This document shows positions 22,701 to 35,884 of a stretch of DNA of 64,000 nucleotides, one piece after another. The notes below the pieces were generated by a model. That model did no database searches. It was not told the DNA's origin and worked only from the letters and a program-made list of their open reading frames with translations. The first letter of the stretch is position 1; each line of letters opens with the position of its first letter. This stretch comes from Luscinia megarhynchos (Eukaryota > Chordata > Aves > Passeriformes > Turdidae), in NCBI GenBank assembly GCA_034336665.1, contig JAPFBE010000013.1:21369056-21433055 (forward strand), read 5' to 3'. The position numbers and the translations under genes are program-made.

Positions 22701-25700
22701 AGGGTTTGCAGCTCTCAGACCTGTTTCAGTGGGAAGCAAAGATGTCTAGTCTGCTGAAAGCAAATGGGATCAGTTGTTTTCCTGTATGTCTTAAAGGTGC
22801 TAAAGGGACCCAGCTCATTCAAGCCACAGGAAGGCCCATTAATATCCAATAAGCTTTTGGCAGAATACAGAGCAGCAGTAAAACACTTGCCAGAAGGATT
22901 GAAATGCAGACTTGGGACTAGACAGATCCAGTAATAGGCTGGAGCACCTATACTGGCAACTAGACAGAAGTGCGTAGATCTAAAAATGCAATTCAATACC
23001 CCTTATCTCCTTTCCCATCATACCCCCACTCTCCCCTGTTCACCAAGATCTCTTCACTTTGCCTCCAAAAGTCCCTTTAGACCAGAGGATGTTCACAGTG
23101 CTGCTTGTGCAAAGCTATGGGCTTGATAAACTCCTCCACAGACAAATCCATCCTACTGCTTTTCTCATAGAGGGGATGAACAATGGGAACACATCCACAT
23201 TCCTGTGTAGGTAACATCTGTACATCCTGGATTTCCAAACTTAGCTTTGCTGCTCTGTGTGCCTGATGGGAGCTCCTCTGTGCTGAGCTCCTACCTTTCC
23301 CTGACTGGAGCTGAAGTAGTAGGTACAAACCACTAAAACCTGCATTCCCCCACATAATGCACAACTCCTGACCATGGTCCTCTTCTAGAGAGGCTCCCCT
23401 CAGGATGCATTAAGGAACAAGAATTGCTTGCTTATTCCTTTGGCAGGCAGAGCAATACATGCCTGCAAACAGCAGAGGATCTGAGAGCTATGCACATGTA
23501 AGATGGGCCCTGCCCTCTGCCACAACTTATTTGTCCCTCAGTAAAAACAGAGGGGCCATTTAGGAACTGTTTGCATTTCTCCTTAATTCTTTCCTACTCT
23601 TGTCTTTTTGCTTCTTGACATGAGAAGAACCAGCCCATCCCTTAAACCAACATACCTGCAGAATTTTCATGCTCAGTGTTGAGGGAGCACAAGCTCCACA
23701 TCACAGTATTCCTGCTGTTGCTCCCACACAGTCAAATCCCACTCTCAGAGCAGCAAGTCCTAGACAAGCAGATGGGCCTCACTATGTGTAATGACTGTGT
23801 GGGCAGGGACAAGGACTTGCTCAGCCCAGAACTTCCCAGTTGCCTGGGTTTTGCCAGTTGCCAGCTGACCCTGAGCTATGGCCTTGCCTAATGAGCAGCT
23901 TTCTGCAGGTCTCTTTCTGTGCTATTTATCTTCCCTCAGGAACTGCACAGGGAGCCTAAGCCAGGAGCCTGGGCTCCAGGGGCCACAACAACTAAGCACT
24001 GCAGCACTCCACATCTTTATCTGCCATGGGCAGAGTGGAATCTTCAGAGAAAGTTTACCAGGGAGACCATCCCATTGAATCATGAGCTGCAAAAAAGATC
24101 CCCTTGCTTTCTAAATTCCTTCTCTGGGATAAGTGTATGGTGCAGCTGAATATAATCTTAGTCCAAGGCTTGGTCAACATTTTCTGTCAAAAGCATTAGG
24201 GAGATGTAATTGATCCTGTCTATGACTTTGTCCTGCAGGAATAAGGATAGCAACCAAAATATATCTACATAAATAAAATAAATTATTGATTTAAAATCAT
24301 TAGAATGATTAGATAAAAATATATCAATCAGAATTATTTACTACAAAGTATAGGATAGCTAAAACTGCTGGTATAGGGCACTATTTGTGGAAGCAAAATA
24401 ATTATTAGAGATTGATGTCACTCACCCATACCAATGGCAGTGGGCAAATCTCGTCAAGGAGTAACCTTGAGGGACAACTCCATGTAATGCAGGAATCTCC
24501 ACACACACTCTGAGAAGGGGTATGTTAGAAGACCCTACTGTTAAGAAGTGGGACTGGGCTTTTATAGTGCAAGGATTATTTGTTTTGTCTTCAGGCCAGC
24601 AATGGTGCTATGGCAGCTCAACAGCTTTTGATAAGTTATCAATACTATCAGTGCTTGATCAGGTTTGTCACGCTCTTACCAGAGCCAGGGCCAGTTCCTG
24701 TCAGGAAACATTATTCTCCCTCAGGGTGTTTAACTTTGGGATTGATGAGCAGGCTGGTCTCAGCATTCATCAACACTAAAAGCAGCATGGACCCCATTCT
24801 CTCTGCACAGCTGATAACTTTTGTAAATAGGGTAAACTTTGAGCTGTTTTATCCATACTTAGGTAGAGCATCCTCCTACACAGGATCTCGATCTGCTCAG
24901 TGGTGAGCCACATGGGCTGGCGACTGAAGCACAGACTCAGGCATCAGTTCTGCCTGCTAGTTCCAATATTGACATCTTGTGTTGTTAGCTAATACTCCCA
25001 GACAAAAGGACATTGATAGCTCATTGCTTGAGCATGCATAGCACTTAGGGGAAGGCTATTCTCTCAATGAGTACTCCCAACCTCTAACACATCAGTCCTG
25101 GTTTAATAACATTTCTTTATATGTTTTCACTTCCACTCCCCTTTATTATAATTACAGAAGTTTATTTTAAAATAAGGTCTCTGGTTTAATGGTGGTTCAT
25201 CAGTTGCAAGCAGCAATACCCCTTCTATTCCTTAGAAGATAATTCTTGTCTGTGGAATGCCACCTTTCCCCAGTCGAAAATTCTCCATGAGGTTTGATAG
25301 GAAGCCATGTTGCTCACCTTGCAGTGTGGATACTTCCAAAGCAGAACTCTTACCCAACAGTTTTAACGCTATAAAACTTCAGATAAAAGCTGACAAATAA
25401 CTGCATAACAGATTGAAGTGAAAGGAAAGGTGTAGATTTGTGGTGCCAGTGCTTACAGGAATCAATGACTGTACATGGTCAGAAACTCCATTTTAGGTTT
25501 TCTGCAAGAGATGGCACTGTTAGCACCAGCAATTTATTTAGAATCAGGAGGAAGTGTATGTGGGAGGGCACTGATGTATTTTTAAAGGTAGATTACAAAC
25601 ACTAATATATTAGAGAGATGTTTTTGTTTCTGTTTTGATTAACAGAAGGTTATTAATTTTTCTCTGAAGAAAGATTCATGCATTCCATGGCAAGCATATT

Positions 25701-26483
25701 GATATTTCACTAACACATAGGAAACAGAAAAAAAAAAGTCAACTAGAAAAGGAAACCCAGAAATCCAATGCCAACCAAGCTAGGAATGTTTCTTGTTTAA
25801 TTAAGAATTTATTTTTCTCTTCCCCAATGAAAGAGATCTATGCATACATGCATGCCAAAACTAGAATTATAAAATTGTAATAGAGGAGGAATTTCAATCT
25901 TTCTTGGCTTGCATCATATTAATCTTCAGTTGCTAGATCTACACATGTTAGCAAAACATTTCCAGATTTAAAAAACAAAAGTGGTATTAAATAATCAGAA
26001 AAATCTCAGCAGAACAAGCAGACTATCAATGCCTAAACACACTACTCACAGCCTACAGATGTTTCTCACTAACCTTACACTCACCATAGTTGTGGAGTTA
26101 CCAGTAAAACATCAATCCTCTGCTGTTCACTACAGCAACTCAAAGCCACTGAGCTGCTCAATGCCTTCCAAACCTTGGCCCTGTACTGGCACTGCAAGTG
26201 ATGAAGAAGAGCTGCCTCCTTGGTGGGGGCCTGACCTGGCAGGAGTGCCTAAATCACACAGGGGTAACACAGCACAGCTAAATGAGGCCATGCCTTTGCT
26301 TATATGCAGATGTTCCCAACATTTAAGATATTCTGTATGATGTGAGGCACTTAGGCTCCCTTTTCAGGTAAGGAACAGAGCAGAGGCTACTCTTGAGATG
26401 CACTTTTAATCATTTGATAAAAGCCATCTTTTCCTCCTTCTGCTTTCATGCTAAAGCCCAGTAAAAAGCCTTTAATCACAGTA
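16800..26483. other. Long non-coding stretch without recognised features
   Basis: About 9.7 kb with only short frames (at most 133 codons, at 20,721-21,122 minus, no recognisable domain). I saw no repeat family, RNA gene or CpG-rich segment. It is consistent with intergenic or intronic DNA. Confidence 0.4.
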
Positions 26484-26554
26484 TTTTCTATTAGTCCTTT
26501 GGGAGGTTTCCTGCAACATTTCCTATTAGTTCCTTTGAGTGGTTTCCTGTCAGG
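26484..26554. repeat. 36-bp tandem duplication
   Basis: 'ctattagtcctttgggaggt' + 'ttcctgcaaca' is followed directly by 'ctattagttcctttgagtgg' + 'tttcctgtcagg'. The copies are about 85% alike with one indel, so this is an older duplication than the one at 16,738. Confidence 0.6.
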
Positions 26555-28584
26555 CTGTGGTTTTGTAATTGGTGAAGTTAGCCAAAGTAGAGTCTGGAAG
26601 CCTTCCCTCCCTCCTAACACCCCGGCAGCATGTTTCAATCCCTGCCCTGTGCCAGTGCAAGTACTTATACAGCCAGCTTTTGTGTTTGGTCAAGTTGATT
26701 TTCAGCTGGGTCAGCCCTGTGATCCAGCTTCCTTATGCCCCATGAACACTTGTACAGAAAAAGGGATGGAATTGGGGGAAAAAAATTAACATACTAAGGC
26801 TGCCCTTTCTGTCAGTAGGTTGCTTTTGGGGCAGCTGAAACCAAGACAGCACTCCTGTGTTGCCTTTTCTAAAAGGCTGTGTTCTGAATGCACCGTGCCA
26901 CAGAGTCTGAACTATCTCAGCATCTAGCTCAGTTCTTTAAAACAAAATGCTGCTGGAGTCTCAGTGTCAATGTGTCCTAAGCAGTGAATGTATTCATTGT
27001 AAAAGGAGGAGAATAATTCCTTAGAGAAATACAAGCATATCTTGTTGACCAATTGAGTTATTGGAAAGTTGTAGTTTCAGCAATCTGATGATGCCTCAGT
27101 GTTTGGGAGCCAGAAAAGTACAGTAAGAGTAGTGGTATGTGATTTACATCTAGATCACTTACTTGTAATGAAGGAAAGAAAGAGAGATTGAAGTTTCTTA
27201 CTCCTAGCCCAGCAGTAGATGCCTTTCACTGCTGAAATCCAGATTTGGCCAGATCTGCCATAAAGCAGCTTTCCTTGGGATGTTGGGCAATTTCCTAGAG
27301 TAAGGGATCCTGTAACTGGAATAGTACTAGATAACACAAAATATGCACTGTAGGGCACTTTAAACATTATTAAGGTAAGAGCCCCAAAAATTTATGTAGG
27401 TGAAGTCACAGCAGATTGATGTTGTGCTTTTTCAGCCAGGGAGCAAGAGGAGGGGAAAAACATTCTGTGCCTGGAGGTTTCCTCCTATGCCATCCACAGA
27501 CTGAGGGAAAGGGATCAGAACCATGACACTTGCACATGTACCAGAACCACAAAGTTCCCTGAATTTCTGAGGAGAATGGGAATATTGCACATGACTTACA
27601 AAAAATCAAAATCAGATACTGGTGGGATGCTGGCCAAACCTGAACAGACACCTTGAGACCCTGCATCTGTCCAGAAATGCTTTTGGGAAGTGATAATGCA
27701 AGCTTGTTCCCATCAAATATGGGATCACTGTGCTAGAAGGACTCAACGTTGCTGAGTGTAAGCTAACTGAGAGTCTGCTCAGGTATGAAAGGGTAAAGCT
27801 CTGTGCTCAACTTGTGGACAGAGGGGAGTAAACACTGATTATTTGGCTGAAAAAAGTTGTGGGAGGATTGTGGTGCATGCCCATTACAGAAGCTCAATTA
27901 AATAAGCAATAAGAAGCTGCTGGCTCAGTGTGCTAAGATGGACAAGTTTCTGCAGACAGTAAGGTGAAGAGATGTAAGGTCTAGTGTTAGACCTGGCTGC
28001 TTTTAAAAATGAATTCTGAACGTTGAGGTACTTTACTATTGGGTGTATGGGTATGACACCATGCCTGGAGAAAGACTCAAGCATTGCCTGTGGGAGCAAG
28101 AAACTCAAATGACAGCCATCACACCTCTAAGGGAATCAGTGTTCCTCACAGGGACAAGTGTTTGATAGATTCTGATGGAGTACTTCACTGCTGTCCACAG
28201 CACAGGAAGGATAAATAGGTATGCCTCAGCAACCTGTTTGATCATCTTTCCAAGGTTCCTGGGGTTATGAAGTCATAGCAATTCAGGTGGAAGGCTTTGC
28301 ACTGATCCTCCAGAAAAGCTGAGTGAGACTTTTGGATTGAGGGTTGAAGTGCTGCATCTCAAGCATTTTCCACCCATGTGCAAACTCTTACTTTACTAAA
28401 GAATGGAGATGGAAGTCTTTCCACTTCCATATGCTCAGGTCAGCTGTGTAGAAAAACACTGCCTTTTCCATGCCAAGGCAATGCTCTTTGCAATATTCTT
28501 TGCTTCTTCCACTAGAGCATTTCCAAAAGGACTGGAGAAGAATTGGAAAGCAACCAGAGCTTGATGCTGTGACTTATTAAGCAT
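26555..28584. other. Non-coding stretch without recognised features
   Basis: Short frames only; no repeat or exon recognised. Confidence 0.4.
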
Positions 28585-28663
28585 AAAACAAAACAAAACA
28601 AAACAAAACAAAAAAAACAACAAAAAACCAACCAACCAAACAAGCAAACAAACAAACAAAAAG
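28585..28663. repeat. Simple repeat (AAAAC)n grading into (AACC)n and (AAAC)n
   Basis: About five AAAAC units, a longer A run, then AACC and CAAA tetramers. The overlapping minus-strand frames rich in F, C, L and V (28,435-28,815) arise from this array and are not genes. Confidence 0.85.
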
Positions 28664-29329
28664 TTGACTGGATAGCCAAATGTTTCTCCCCCACAAAATG
28701 CCATCATTTTTTGCTTTCCCAGCACAGGACCCAGATGGGACCAAAATAACAATCTTCCCACTTTGCTTCTGGTACATGTCATTAATTTAACACAAGGGAT
28801 GTTGTTGATAGACACCAGTTTCTCAGCCTTCCAATGTTATTAGTGATATGGAATCTGCTGCAGAGTCTGGTACAATGCCTTGTTTGCAGTAGCTTTGCTA
28901 CATGAAAAGAGAAAGTCCAGCCACCACAGTTACAGAAATGTATGAAATGCTTGTTCTTTAACATGGTTTCTAACACAGAGCATGTGTTCACATGTAAAGA
29001 TATATCTTTATTATGAAGCAACATTTGTTCAGCATAGTGGGTTTTGGACAGCAGAAAAACCTTCATAAACTTCAATGCTCTGTGTTTTGCTGTTGATCCC
29101 TCCTGCTCTTTGAGGATATCCCTGTAGTTTAACCACCTTCAAAATGCTGAAAGAAATCTGGGACCTTCTTCCTGTGAGTCTGGTTTGAGGCAGTGACTGA
29201 GAAAAAAACACATAATTTCTTCTCTGGCTGTGGATGTAAAAGCAGATGACAAACCTAGTATGAATGAATTTTTCTTTCATCAACGGATAATGGACCTCCC
29301 CTGCTTTCTGAGACTAAAACTCTGGTGTT
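28664..29329. other. Non-coding stretch without recognised features
   Basis: Nothing recognised; AT-rich flank of the solo LTR. Confidence 0.35.
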
Positions 29330-29334
29330 ATACC
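29330..29334. repeat. Target site duplication, left copy
   Basis: ATACC, repeated exactly at 29,812-29,816 on the other side of the LTR. Confidence 0.8.
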
Positions 29335-29811
29335 TGTGATACAGTATAAGCACTTTGTTCATTAAAACTCCTAGTAAGGAATAATGAATTTCAGCCAAAC
29401 GTGAGGCGGGTATAGACTTTGACCACATAGTTTCAAATCACGGAGCACGGTATGCATAACTTATGCTAAAACTAGCGGCTGGGCTGTTTAACCAGTTTTT
29501 AAGGATTTTCCCCTAGGCTAGGAGGAATAAACAAGAAAAGCACCCGGCGCCTCTTCCCTGCTGGGACCACCAGAAGACAAGATTACGACCCCCCAGCAGT
29601 GGGCCTCGCGGATGCAGAGTGCTCCAAGGAAGGACACGTGAGCTGAATTAGAACTGTATAAAAAGACCTTGGAGGGAGAGGGAAATTGCGTGCTGTTTGT
29701 GGAGCAGTGCCTCCCGGCCGCCCAGCGCTGTTTTGCTTACTGTCGCTTGCTGAATGAACCTCTAATTGATTAGGACTGACTTAATTCGGTTTTCATTCTC
29801 AGTCTATAACA
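29335..29811 (+). mobile_element. Solo retroviral LTR (477 bp) with 5-bp target duplication
   Basis: It begins TGTGATACAG and ends CTATAACA, the TG...CA ends of a retroviral LTR, and is flanked by exact ATACC repeats. Inside is a TATA box (tataaaaa, 29,657-29,664), then a GC-rich R-like segment (cctcccggccgcccagcgctg region, about 29,709-29,730) and an AATGAA variant poly(A) signal (29,752-29,757). The middle and right parts are CpG-rich compared with the flanks. No viral coding sequence accompanies it, so it is a solo LTR left by recombination between two LTRs. A 5-bp duplication is typical of ERVL-like elements but also occurs elsewhere; the family is not assigned. Confidence 0.82.
29657..29664 (+). 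promoter_or_regulatory. TATA box of the solo LTR
   Basis: tataaaaa inside the LTR, about 45 bp before the GC-rich R-like segment. If still active it would drive rightward transcription. Confidence 0.6.
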
Positions 29812-29816
29812 ATACC
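29812..29816. repeat. Target site duplication, right copy
   Basis: ATACC, identical to 29,330-29,334. Confidence 0.8.
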
Positions 29817-32656
29817 TTCTTCTGGCTTCCTGCATGTCTCATGCCCCACCTTGCAAGCAGCAGCCCGACCCTGCACCATGGGCAGGCTTCAGCAGCAGCC
29901 TTACCACGCCCGTGTCAGACTCCGCTGCTCCCCACCTCCCGTTCGCCTCCCAAAGCTACAGAAATGGATTGCTATCGCTCGGTGCCGGTGCCCTCTCTGC
30001 TAATGTTTGCTTCGTGCATGCTAATGAGAAGACTGGTAAGAACAGATTTATATTTGGCTCAGCCCAGAGGTAACACGCATGAAAACGCTGACACAAATGC
30101 TGAATAAAAGGGATTTGAAAATCAACATCCCCTACTGTCACCAGCTACAGTGTAATCCTTTTCCAGGCCTGTTGGGAAATGTCCTCGGAGAAGCTCTGAC
30201 ATCAGTGCAGCTGCTTCTCTCCTCAGCAGTTCAAGCTTGTTTTCACATCTTTGACTGAGGCAAAAAGAAATAGCAGGGAATGAACACATGAGAGAGGAAG
30301 AGATTATCTTCATTTCTTAAACTTAGTTGCAGAGATAATGTTCTTTATATTTCTGAGGATTGAATGGGGATAGTGGATGGAAGTAGCTAACTCCTAGGCA
30401 CTGCTTCTGCCTTTTTGCATGCTAAGCCCCTCACCACTGAACCTTTTGTTTAATCTGGTGTGATTGTTGGTGCAGTTATTGACACAGTCACAGCTCTGCT
30501 TTATTGCAGTCAAGTCTCTCAGCCTTTCAGGCCACGTGCAGAAACACAGCTGGGAAGATGTGAGGATATACATTATCATAACTTCTTTTTCTCACTGTGT
30601 CTGCTCTTAATCCCCTAAGGTATCTACTTTCTGCACTTGCTGCATGGCTCCATGACACATGGCTCCAGCCTTCCCCTTGAGCAAAGAAGGCAGATCTGGG
30701 AATGTCCGTGCTGGCCTTCAGCCGAGGAAGGCAGCAGAGCTCCCTGTGAGTCTGAGCAGCCTCACATCTGCACTCCCCCAGAGACAAAGTGACAGCCCTG
30801 GGATTAGATAAGCACTGGCAAAAGACATTCAAAAATGGGAAGAGGACTGGAAGAATGTGCAAAAGCCCAAGTCCAGGGCTGCAGTCCTTTGTCTCAATCA
30901 GCCCAACTTGGACATTGTCTGAGATGAGACAGGGAGGCCTGGGAGCTTTAGTATCTCTGGATAAATGCCATCCCATCACTAGCATACTGATATTTGGAGG
31001 CCCTGTGTACTGTAGTTCTTCTGCATTTGTCATTGTTAAGAATACCACTTAGACTGGGCTATAAACAATCAAATATTTTCTAAAAAACTGAGGGGGGAAA
31101 TAAATGAATTATCCAGGCTTCCCCTACAATCATAAGAAAGAGATGGGAGAGCATTGCATCCCTGTGTCATCCCCTCTGCCCCAAATAATTTAACCTATTT
31201 CTCCTCAGATGCAGTGAGCTACTCTCAAAAGATGCTTTGTTCACCTCTTTTGACTGCAGCAGGCACCTAGGGGGTAGCTTAGAGCCATCTTGCTTTCAGG
31301 TTGCATCCCCTCCAGATAGAATGGGTGAAATTGTTGTAAGAAGCACTGTAACTTCATTATAGTGATGACCAGTGGGAGCCTGGATGATTGGAAAACCATG
31401 ATTACAGTCAGATTTATTCCTTTGCTCCACTGAAAGTCTCACCAACTCTGTACGTGCAGCAAGTATGTTTTGGATGCTGCAAAGTAAGTGTTAGGTAATA
31501 ACTCTTAGCAGATTACTTAAAATTCATAAGTGGTGTTAAATAATGAATGATACACTTCAGCTTTTAAAGCTGTCTATGCACTCTGAAATTTAAAGCTTCC
31601 ATTCAACAAATGTGTTTCGTTTTGTAGAATTGCTCCCCCCCTCTTTTTTAAAGTTTAACAGATAACCTATTAAAAAATGAATAAATATTTTAGGAGCTCT
31701 AACAACCCTATAATAACATTGGAGACCTGACTCTGTACTACTGCACCTGAAGTGTTTTTTTGGTGTCTCTTACAATGATGTTGATGATCAATCCTGCCTC
31801 TCTTGCCAACAGGAGGATAAGGAAGTATTTGTGCCCATGGAGATGGCCTCTATTGTCCATTCAGTCCCATGTGATTCAGATGACCTTAGAAAAGTCACCT
31901 GAAACACAAACAAATTACTTACTGCATGTCATAGTGGATCTAGAGCCCAAATCTATAATATACCTCTGGAGATGCTGACTACTATCATTTCAATGAAAAC
32001 TGGAGGTGCTCAGAATTAGTTAAAACTTCATGGAATTGATCTTTTTGGGTCTGATCAAAAGCCCATTAAATCCCAGTAAAAAGTCTGACCATCTTCACTG
32101 GGGTCTTAATCACTTTGCTTGAAAGGAGCCCATAGATACAGGGTAACAAAACCATGCCAAAGAAAGGACCTTAACTGAGCTTTGTCATTTCAAAGTCCTG
32201 TGCAGTTATTTCTCTACATGCCAGTGTGAAAAAAGACCCAAAAAAGAACTACTGGTCCCAACCATGTTTTTGCCTGTGAAGGCTTTTTCTGCATGTTTTT
32301 AGGAATTGCTCTTCAAATTGGAAATACTCTGTAGCTAAGGCTTCTGTACCAGTCCCCAATGCCTGGGGATTTGATATGATTCAGAACTGACTTGTGCAAG
32401 CTGAGCCTGCATGATCTCTTCCTGGGATCAGCCAGGGTTCAGAACTACTCCCGTTGTGCTAGTGAGCCACAGCCTGAGATCAACACCCACACACTGAGAA
32501 GGAATGAGGATGTGTTTATACATAGTATGTTATTGCTAGCATGTTTTGAGGTAAATATTGATTCACTCTACTAAGTTAAATATTAGGGATTAGTTTCTTT
32601 TCTGCATCTTTTTTTCCTTCTTGTTTGAAGGTTTTTTGATTTACTTTGGTTTCTCC
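29817..32656. other. Non-coding stretch without recognised features
   Basis: It includes a 173-codon minus-strand frame (30,527-31,048) with no domain, no conserved motif and no splice logic, taken as chance. No repeats recognised. Confidence 0.35.
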
Positions 32657-32674
32657 TTTTTTTTTTTTTTTTTT
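32657..32674. repeat. Poly-T run (18)
   Basis: Uninterrupted T18. No retroposed sequence with matching duplications was found beside it. Confidence 0.8.
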
Positions 32675-34534
32675 AAAGGAATTTTCTAGTTTGTCTAATT
32701 TGCAGAAGAATTACTGAAGTAAAAATTAATTCATTAAGTTATCCTTAACTATCTGTAATTTTCATTCCCTGTCTGGCTTGCTTTGCACAATAAAGAATGT
32801 TCAGAAGTTGTGAAGGATTTTGCCAGACCTGTAACTAATGCTGTTACATAATTGTCTCCTGCCCTCCATCTCCATCGGTGTCCTTAAGCAGAGGGACTGG
32901 CACCACTTACATAACCCACTCCCATTTCCCTTTCCCTTCTGGCTGCAATCTTTGGACAGAGCCTGCTCCCTCTACCCTTCCTGTTTCTTCAGCCCTGGCC
33001 ATGTCCCAGCAGAGACAACCCTTCCCTTGGGGCTTGCTACCAGCTATGGCCCTGTGGAGGCAGGCTTTGGTGTGTGTTTTTGGGTGGCAGGGGAGACTGA
33101 TGCTGTTCCTGCTTTGGCAAGTCTGGTGCATCTTCCTGGACCTGATCAGGGATGGGTCATCTATGGGACTCCACCTGGAGCCTGTGTCTTGTCCAACTTG
33201 GGCATCACTGCCATGCTGGTTCAGGAGGGGTGCTGTGCCTCCTGGGGCCAACTCTGAAATCCATGGAAGTGGGTCTGCCCTAGCTCCCATAATCTGGACC
33301 TTATGGCAAAGCCCAGCTTCTATGGACAATAGCCTTATGATAAAGGTAAGGGCTGCCCCATGCTGAAATCCTGAGGGATCACATGTTGGCTGCTCTTTCC
33401 TTGGAGCCAAACTACACACCACTATTTATTTCTAGAGCTTTTCAGTGTTAAACTCCAATGAGGAGGGCACCTTGGTTTGTGGGATTTTATGCTAACAGCT
33501 TGGATGAAGCCTGGTGTTTGTCTTAACTGCAGGTGTGGGGGCCTGTGGCCATTGGGTGGGTTCTGCAGGACCCCTGATCTGACCCCAAGGATGCATGGAG
33601 CTTGTGCTGCCCCACTCAGTCCTGGCTCAGGGGAGGCTCTGGCAGACATCCTCCGGGCTCTACTCCTCTTGTTTCTTACTGCTCTGAAAGGGAAGTCAGA
33701 CATCCAGAGGGAATACAACCACAGGATATTACAAGCCACTCACATAGGCTCTGAGAGAAGCAGAGCATTGTAGTAAAATGATCCTTTATGGTCTCAAAGG
33801 TATTAAAAAAATCTGCCAGGGAGAGTATTTTGACAAATACCTCATTAAAACCCCCCGAATCTCACACTGCACCAGTTTATGTAAATCCCAAGGACAAAGG
33901 AATATTTAACTTTTCACGTACCATAAATAAACCTGTTAAACTAATACATCTCCAAGGAATAATAAAATAGGCAAATACAGTAAATACATTAGTTCTGCTC
34001 CACTTTTATGTGAGAGGTGCTTTCCTTTGTCTGCCAGAGAGGCAATTCTTTCTGGAGAGGAAAAAAGTGAAATCATTATTGATGAAAGGTGGCAGCCTGT
34101 TTGAATCTCAGGAAGCAAAGTCACAGCCAACTGAAGGAGAGGCCAGAGCAGGCAGAATACTTGGGAGATAATGGAAAAATTGAAGGGAAAGGAGGGAATT
34201 CTAGTAGTGGAAAAGAGGCATGAGGTGGATGCCAAATACAGCTCCAAGACTGTTCTGGTTGTTTAGAAGAAATTGCAAAGTTAGGGTACACTACCTCTCT
34301 TCTCAGCAAATCAGGAAGAAGATTTAGAGCTTTTAGTTTTAAAATTATCTATTTCTTCTCCATTTCTGGTTGTAACTATCTTAGTTATCACAGAAGAAGC
34401 TTTTGAGACTTGTGTGACAAATGGCAGGAACTTGGATGCATATGAGAAGGACATCTTTACTCCCAGCAACACACCTGGGGAAGAGCCACCATGCCTTAGA
34501 GGTCTAGTTGAGGAGACTTTACAGAACACTTTAT
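32675..34534. other. Non-coding stretch, locally GC-richer
   Basis: 32.85-33.75 kb is somewhat GC-richer and carries overlapping frames on both strands (162 codons plus at 32,878-33,366; 171 codons minus at 32,907-33,422). They are Trp/Pro/Ser/Cys-rich without recognisable domains, and frames on both strands of one segment indicate chance. No repeat recognised. Confidence 0.35.
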
Positions 34535-34690
34535 AGAAATTTTAAGGCTACTTTGGATGGGAGTCTGAGCAACCTGGTCTAGTGGAAGATGTCTCTGCTC
34601 ATGAAGGGGGGGTTGGAATGAGATAATCTTAAAGGTTCCTTCCAACCCAGCCCATTCTATGATTCTGTGATTCTGTAATTCTATGATCTG
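34535..34690 (+). mobile_element. CR1 LINE 3' end, 5'-truncated
   Basis: 'gagcaacctggtctagtgga' + 'agatgtctctgctcatgaag' + 'gggggttgga' + 'aaaggttccttccaaccc' and a terminal octamer series (attctatgattctgtgattctg...) are the classic bird CR1 3' untranslated region. It is about 150 bp long and plus-oriented. The end carries four octamers, the usual CR1 tail instead of poly(A). Confidence 0.88.
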
Positions 34691-35069
34691 CTCTGCTCAC
34701 AAAAAATCATAGAAATCCCTACACCTTTACAATAAACTCACAATCTATTATAAGATAAAAAGTGTATTAAATATATTCCATGGAAGAGGACAGTGAGACA
34801 GGTCACCACCATTAGTATGCTAGATTGCTGATGCAGTAGGGCATTTATTAAAACCCAAATAACCTCTTAACCAAAACAAGAACACTGAAAGAATGGTTCT
34901 AAGCAGTCTGACCAGTGGAAGACGTCCCCTGTTCCTGAATCCAGAGATCAGTTTAACCTTGAGTGTGTGTGTGACAAACACACCAGCCAGATAACAGAAA
35001 ATTCAGTGCAGGTAGGCATGACAACGTCCCCTGCCTGCATTGAGCAACTGTTTACAGGCAGTGTTAATT
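34691..35069. other. Non-coding stretch without recognised features
   Basis: A small GTGTGT...ACACAC stem lies near 34,970. Nothing else recognised. Confidence 0.35.
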
Positions 35070-35165
35070 CTTCTCTCATTCTACAGACAATTAAGGTTTG
35101 AAAAGGGGGGAGAAAATTCCTATATTTTGCCCAGACAGGCCACCAGAGGAAAACAGATGCATGAA
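35070..35165 (-). repeat. Possible MIR-like fragment
   Basis: 'cattctacagacaattaagg' then 'tttgcccagacaggccacca' follows the antisense MIR core ('ttctacagatgaggaaact ... ttgcccaaggtcac') with large divergence. Confidence 0.3.
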
Positions 35166-35884
35166 ATTAATACAAGGCAAATATGATGCAAATGCTATTG
35201 ATCCAGTCTCTTTACAGCCCCTCCAAAGTACCAAAACATGAGGCACCCAAGGGTTTTATCACAGGGATTCTTCTATCAAGCTGTAGATTTCTTTCCATAG
35301 GCTTCCAGGTCTTGGTTTCTCCCATGGAGATGTAACTAAAATTGCTCCAACTAAAAGCATGTGTTTTTCTGTGATATGGATGCTTATCCTCTTCATTTCC
35401 AGAAAAAAACCTACTTTTTTTTTGCATTTAAAATCTTATGGAGGTGGAGAGTGATATCTGCAAGGGCTGGCTTGGTGCTGCTCAGTTATATCTCTTCCTG
35501 CATGTGAGCCATATCTCAAGCAATATTTCGGTTTCTCCATACTACCTTGCATTGTACTAGGTGGTCATTCCCTTCATCTTCTTTCTGCTTCTGAAAATGG
35601 TGCCTTTACCTCCATCAGGGTCTTTCTCACATATTGCCTGACCCAGGGAAAGGTGCTGGTAGTAGAGGGGCAGCTGATGATCTTCATTTAGGAGGCCCAT
35701 ATATGACAGAGAAATATAAGAACAGTACCAGCTTAGAGCAATGTTGGCCAAAAGCAGATAGCTAGCTGAACAAACGTATCAGAATAGAAAAAAGTATGTA
35801 TAGCACTACCTCTGATTACAACTTCAGCTGTGTTTGCAACTTGGGGACTTCCTGAACCAGGTCTCATTTCTGTCCATGTGAATT
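35166..35884. other. Non-coding stretch without recognised features
   Basis: Short frames only, nothing recognised. Confidence 0.35.

Noticed and set aside
30527..31048. 173-codon minus-strand frame
   Set aside because: No recognisable domain or repeat protein, and no flanking splice sites that make sense.
32878..33422. Overlapping 162- and 171-codon frames on opposite strands
   Set aside because: Trp/Cys/Pro-rich without motifs. Two strands open at once indicates a local composition effect.
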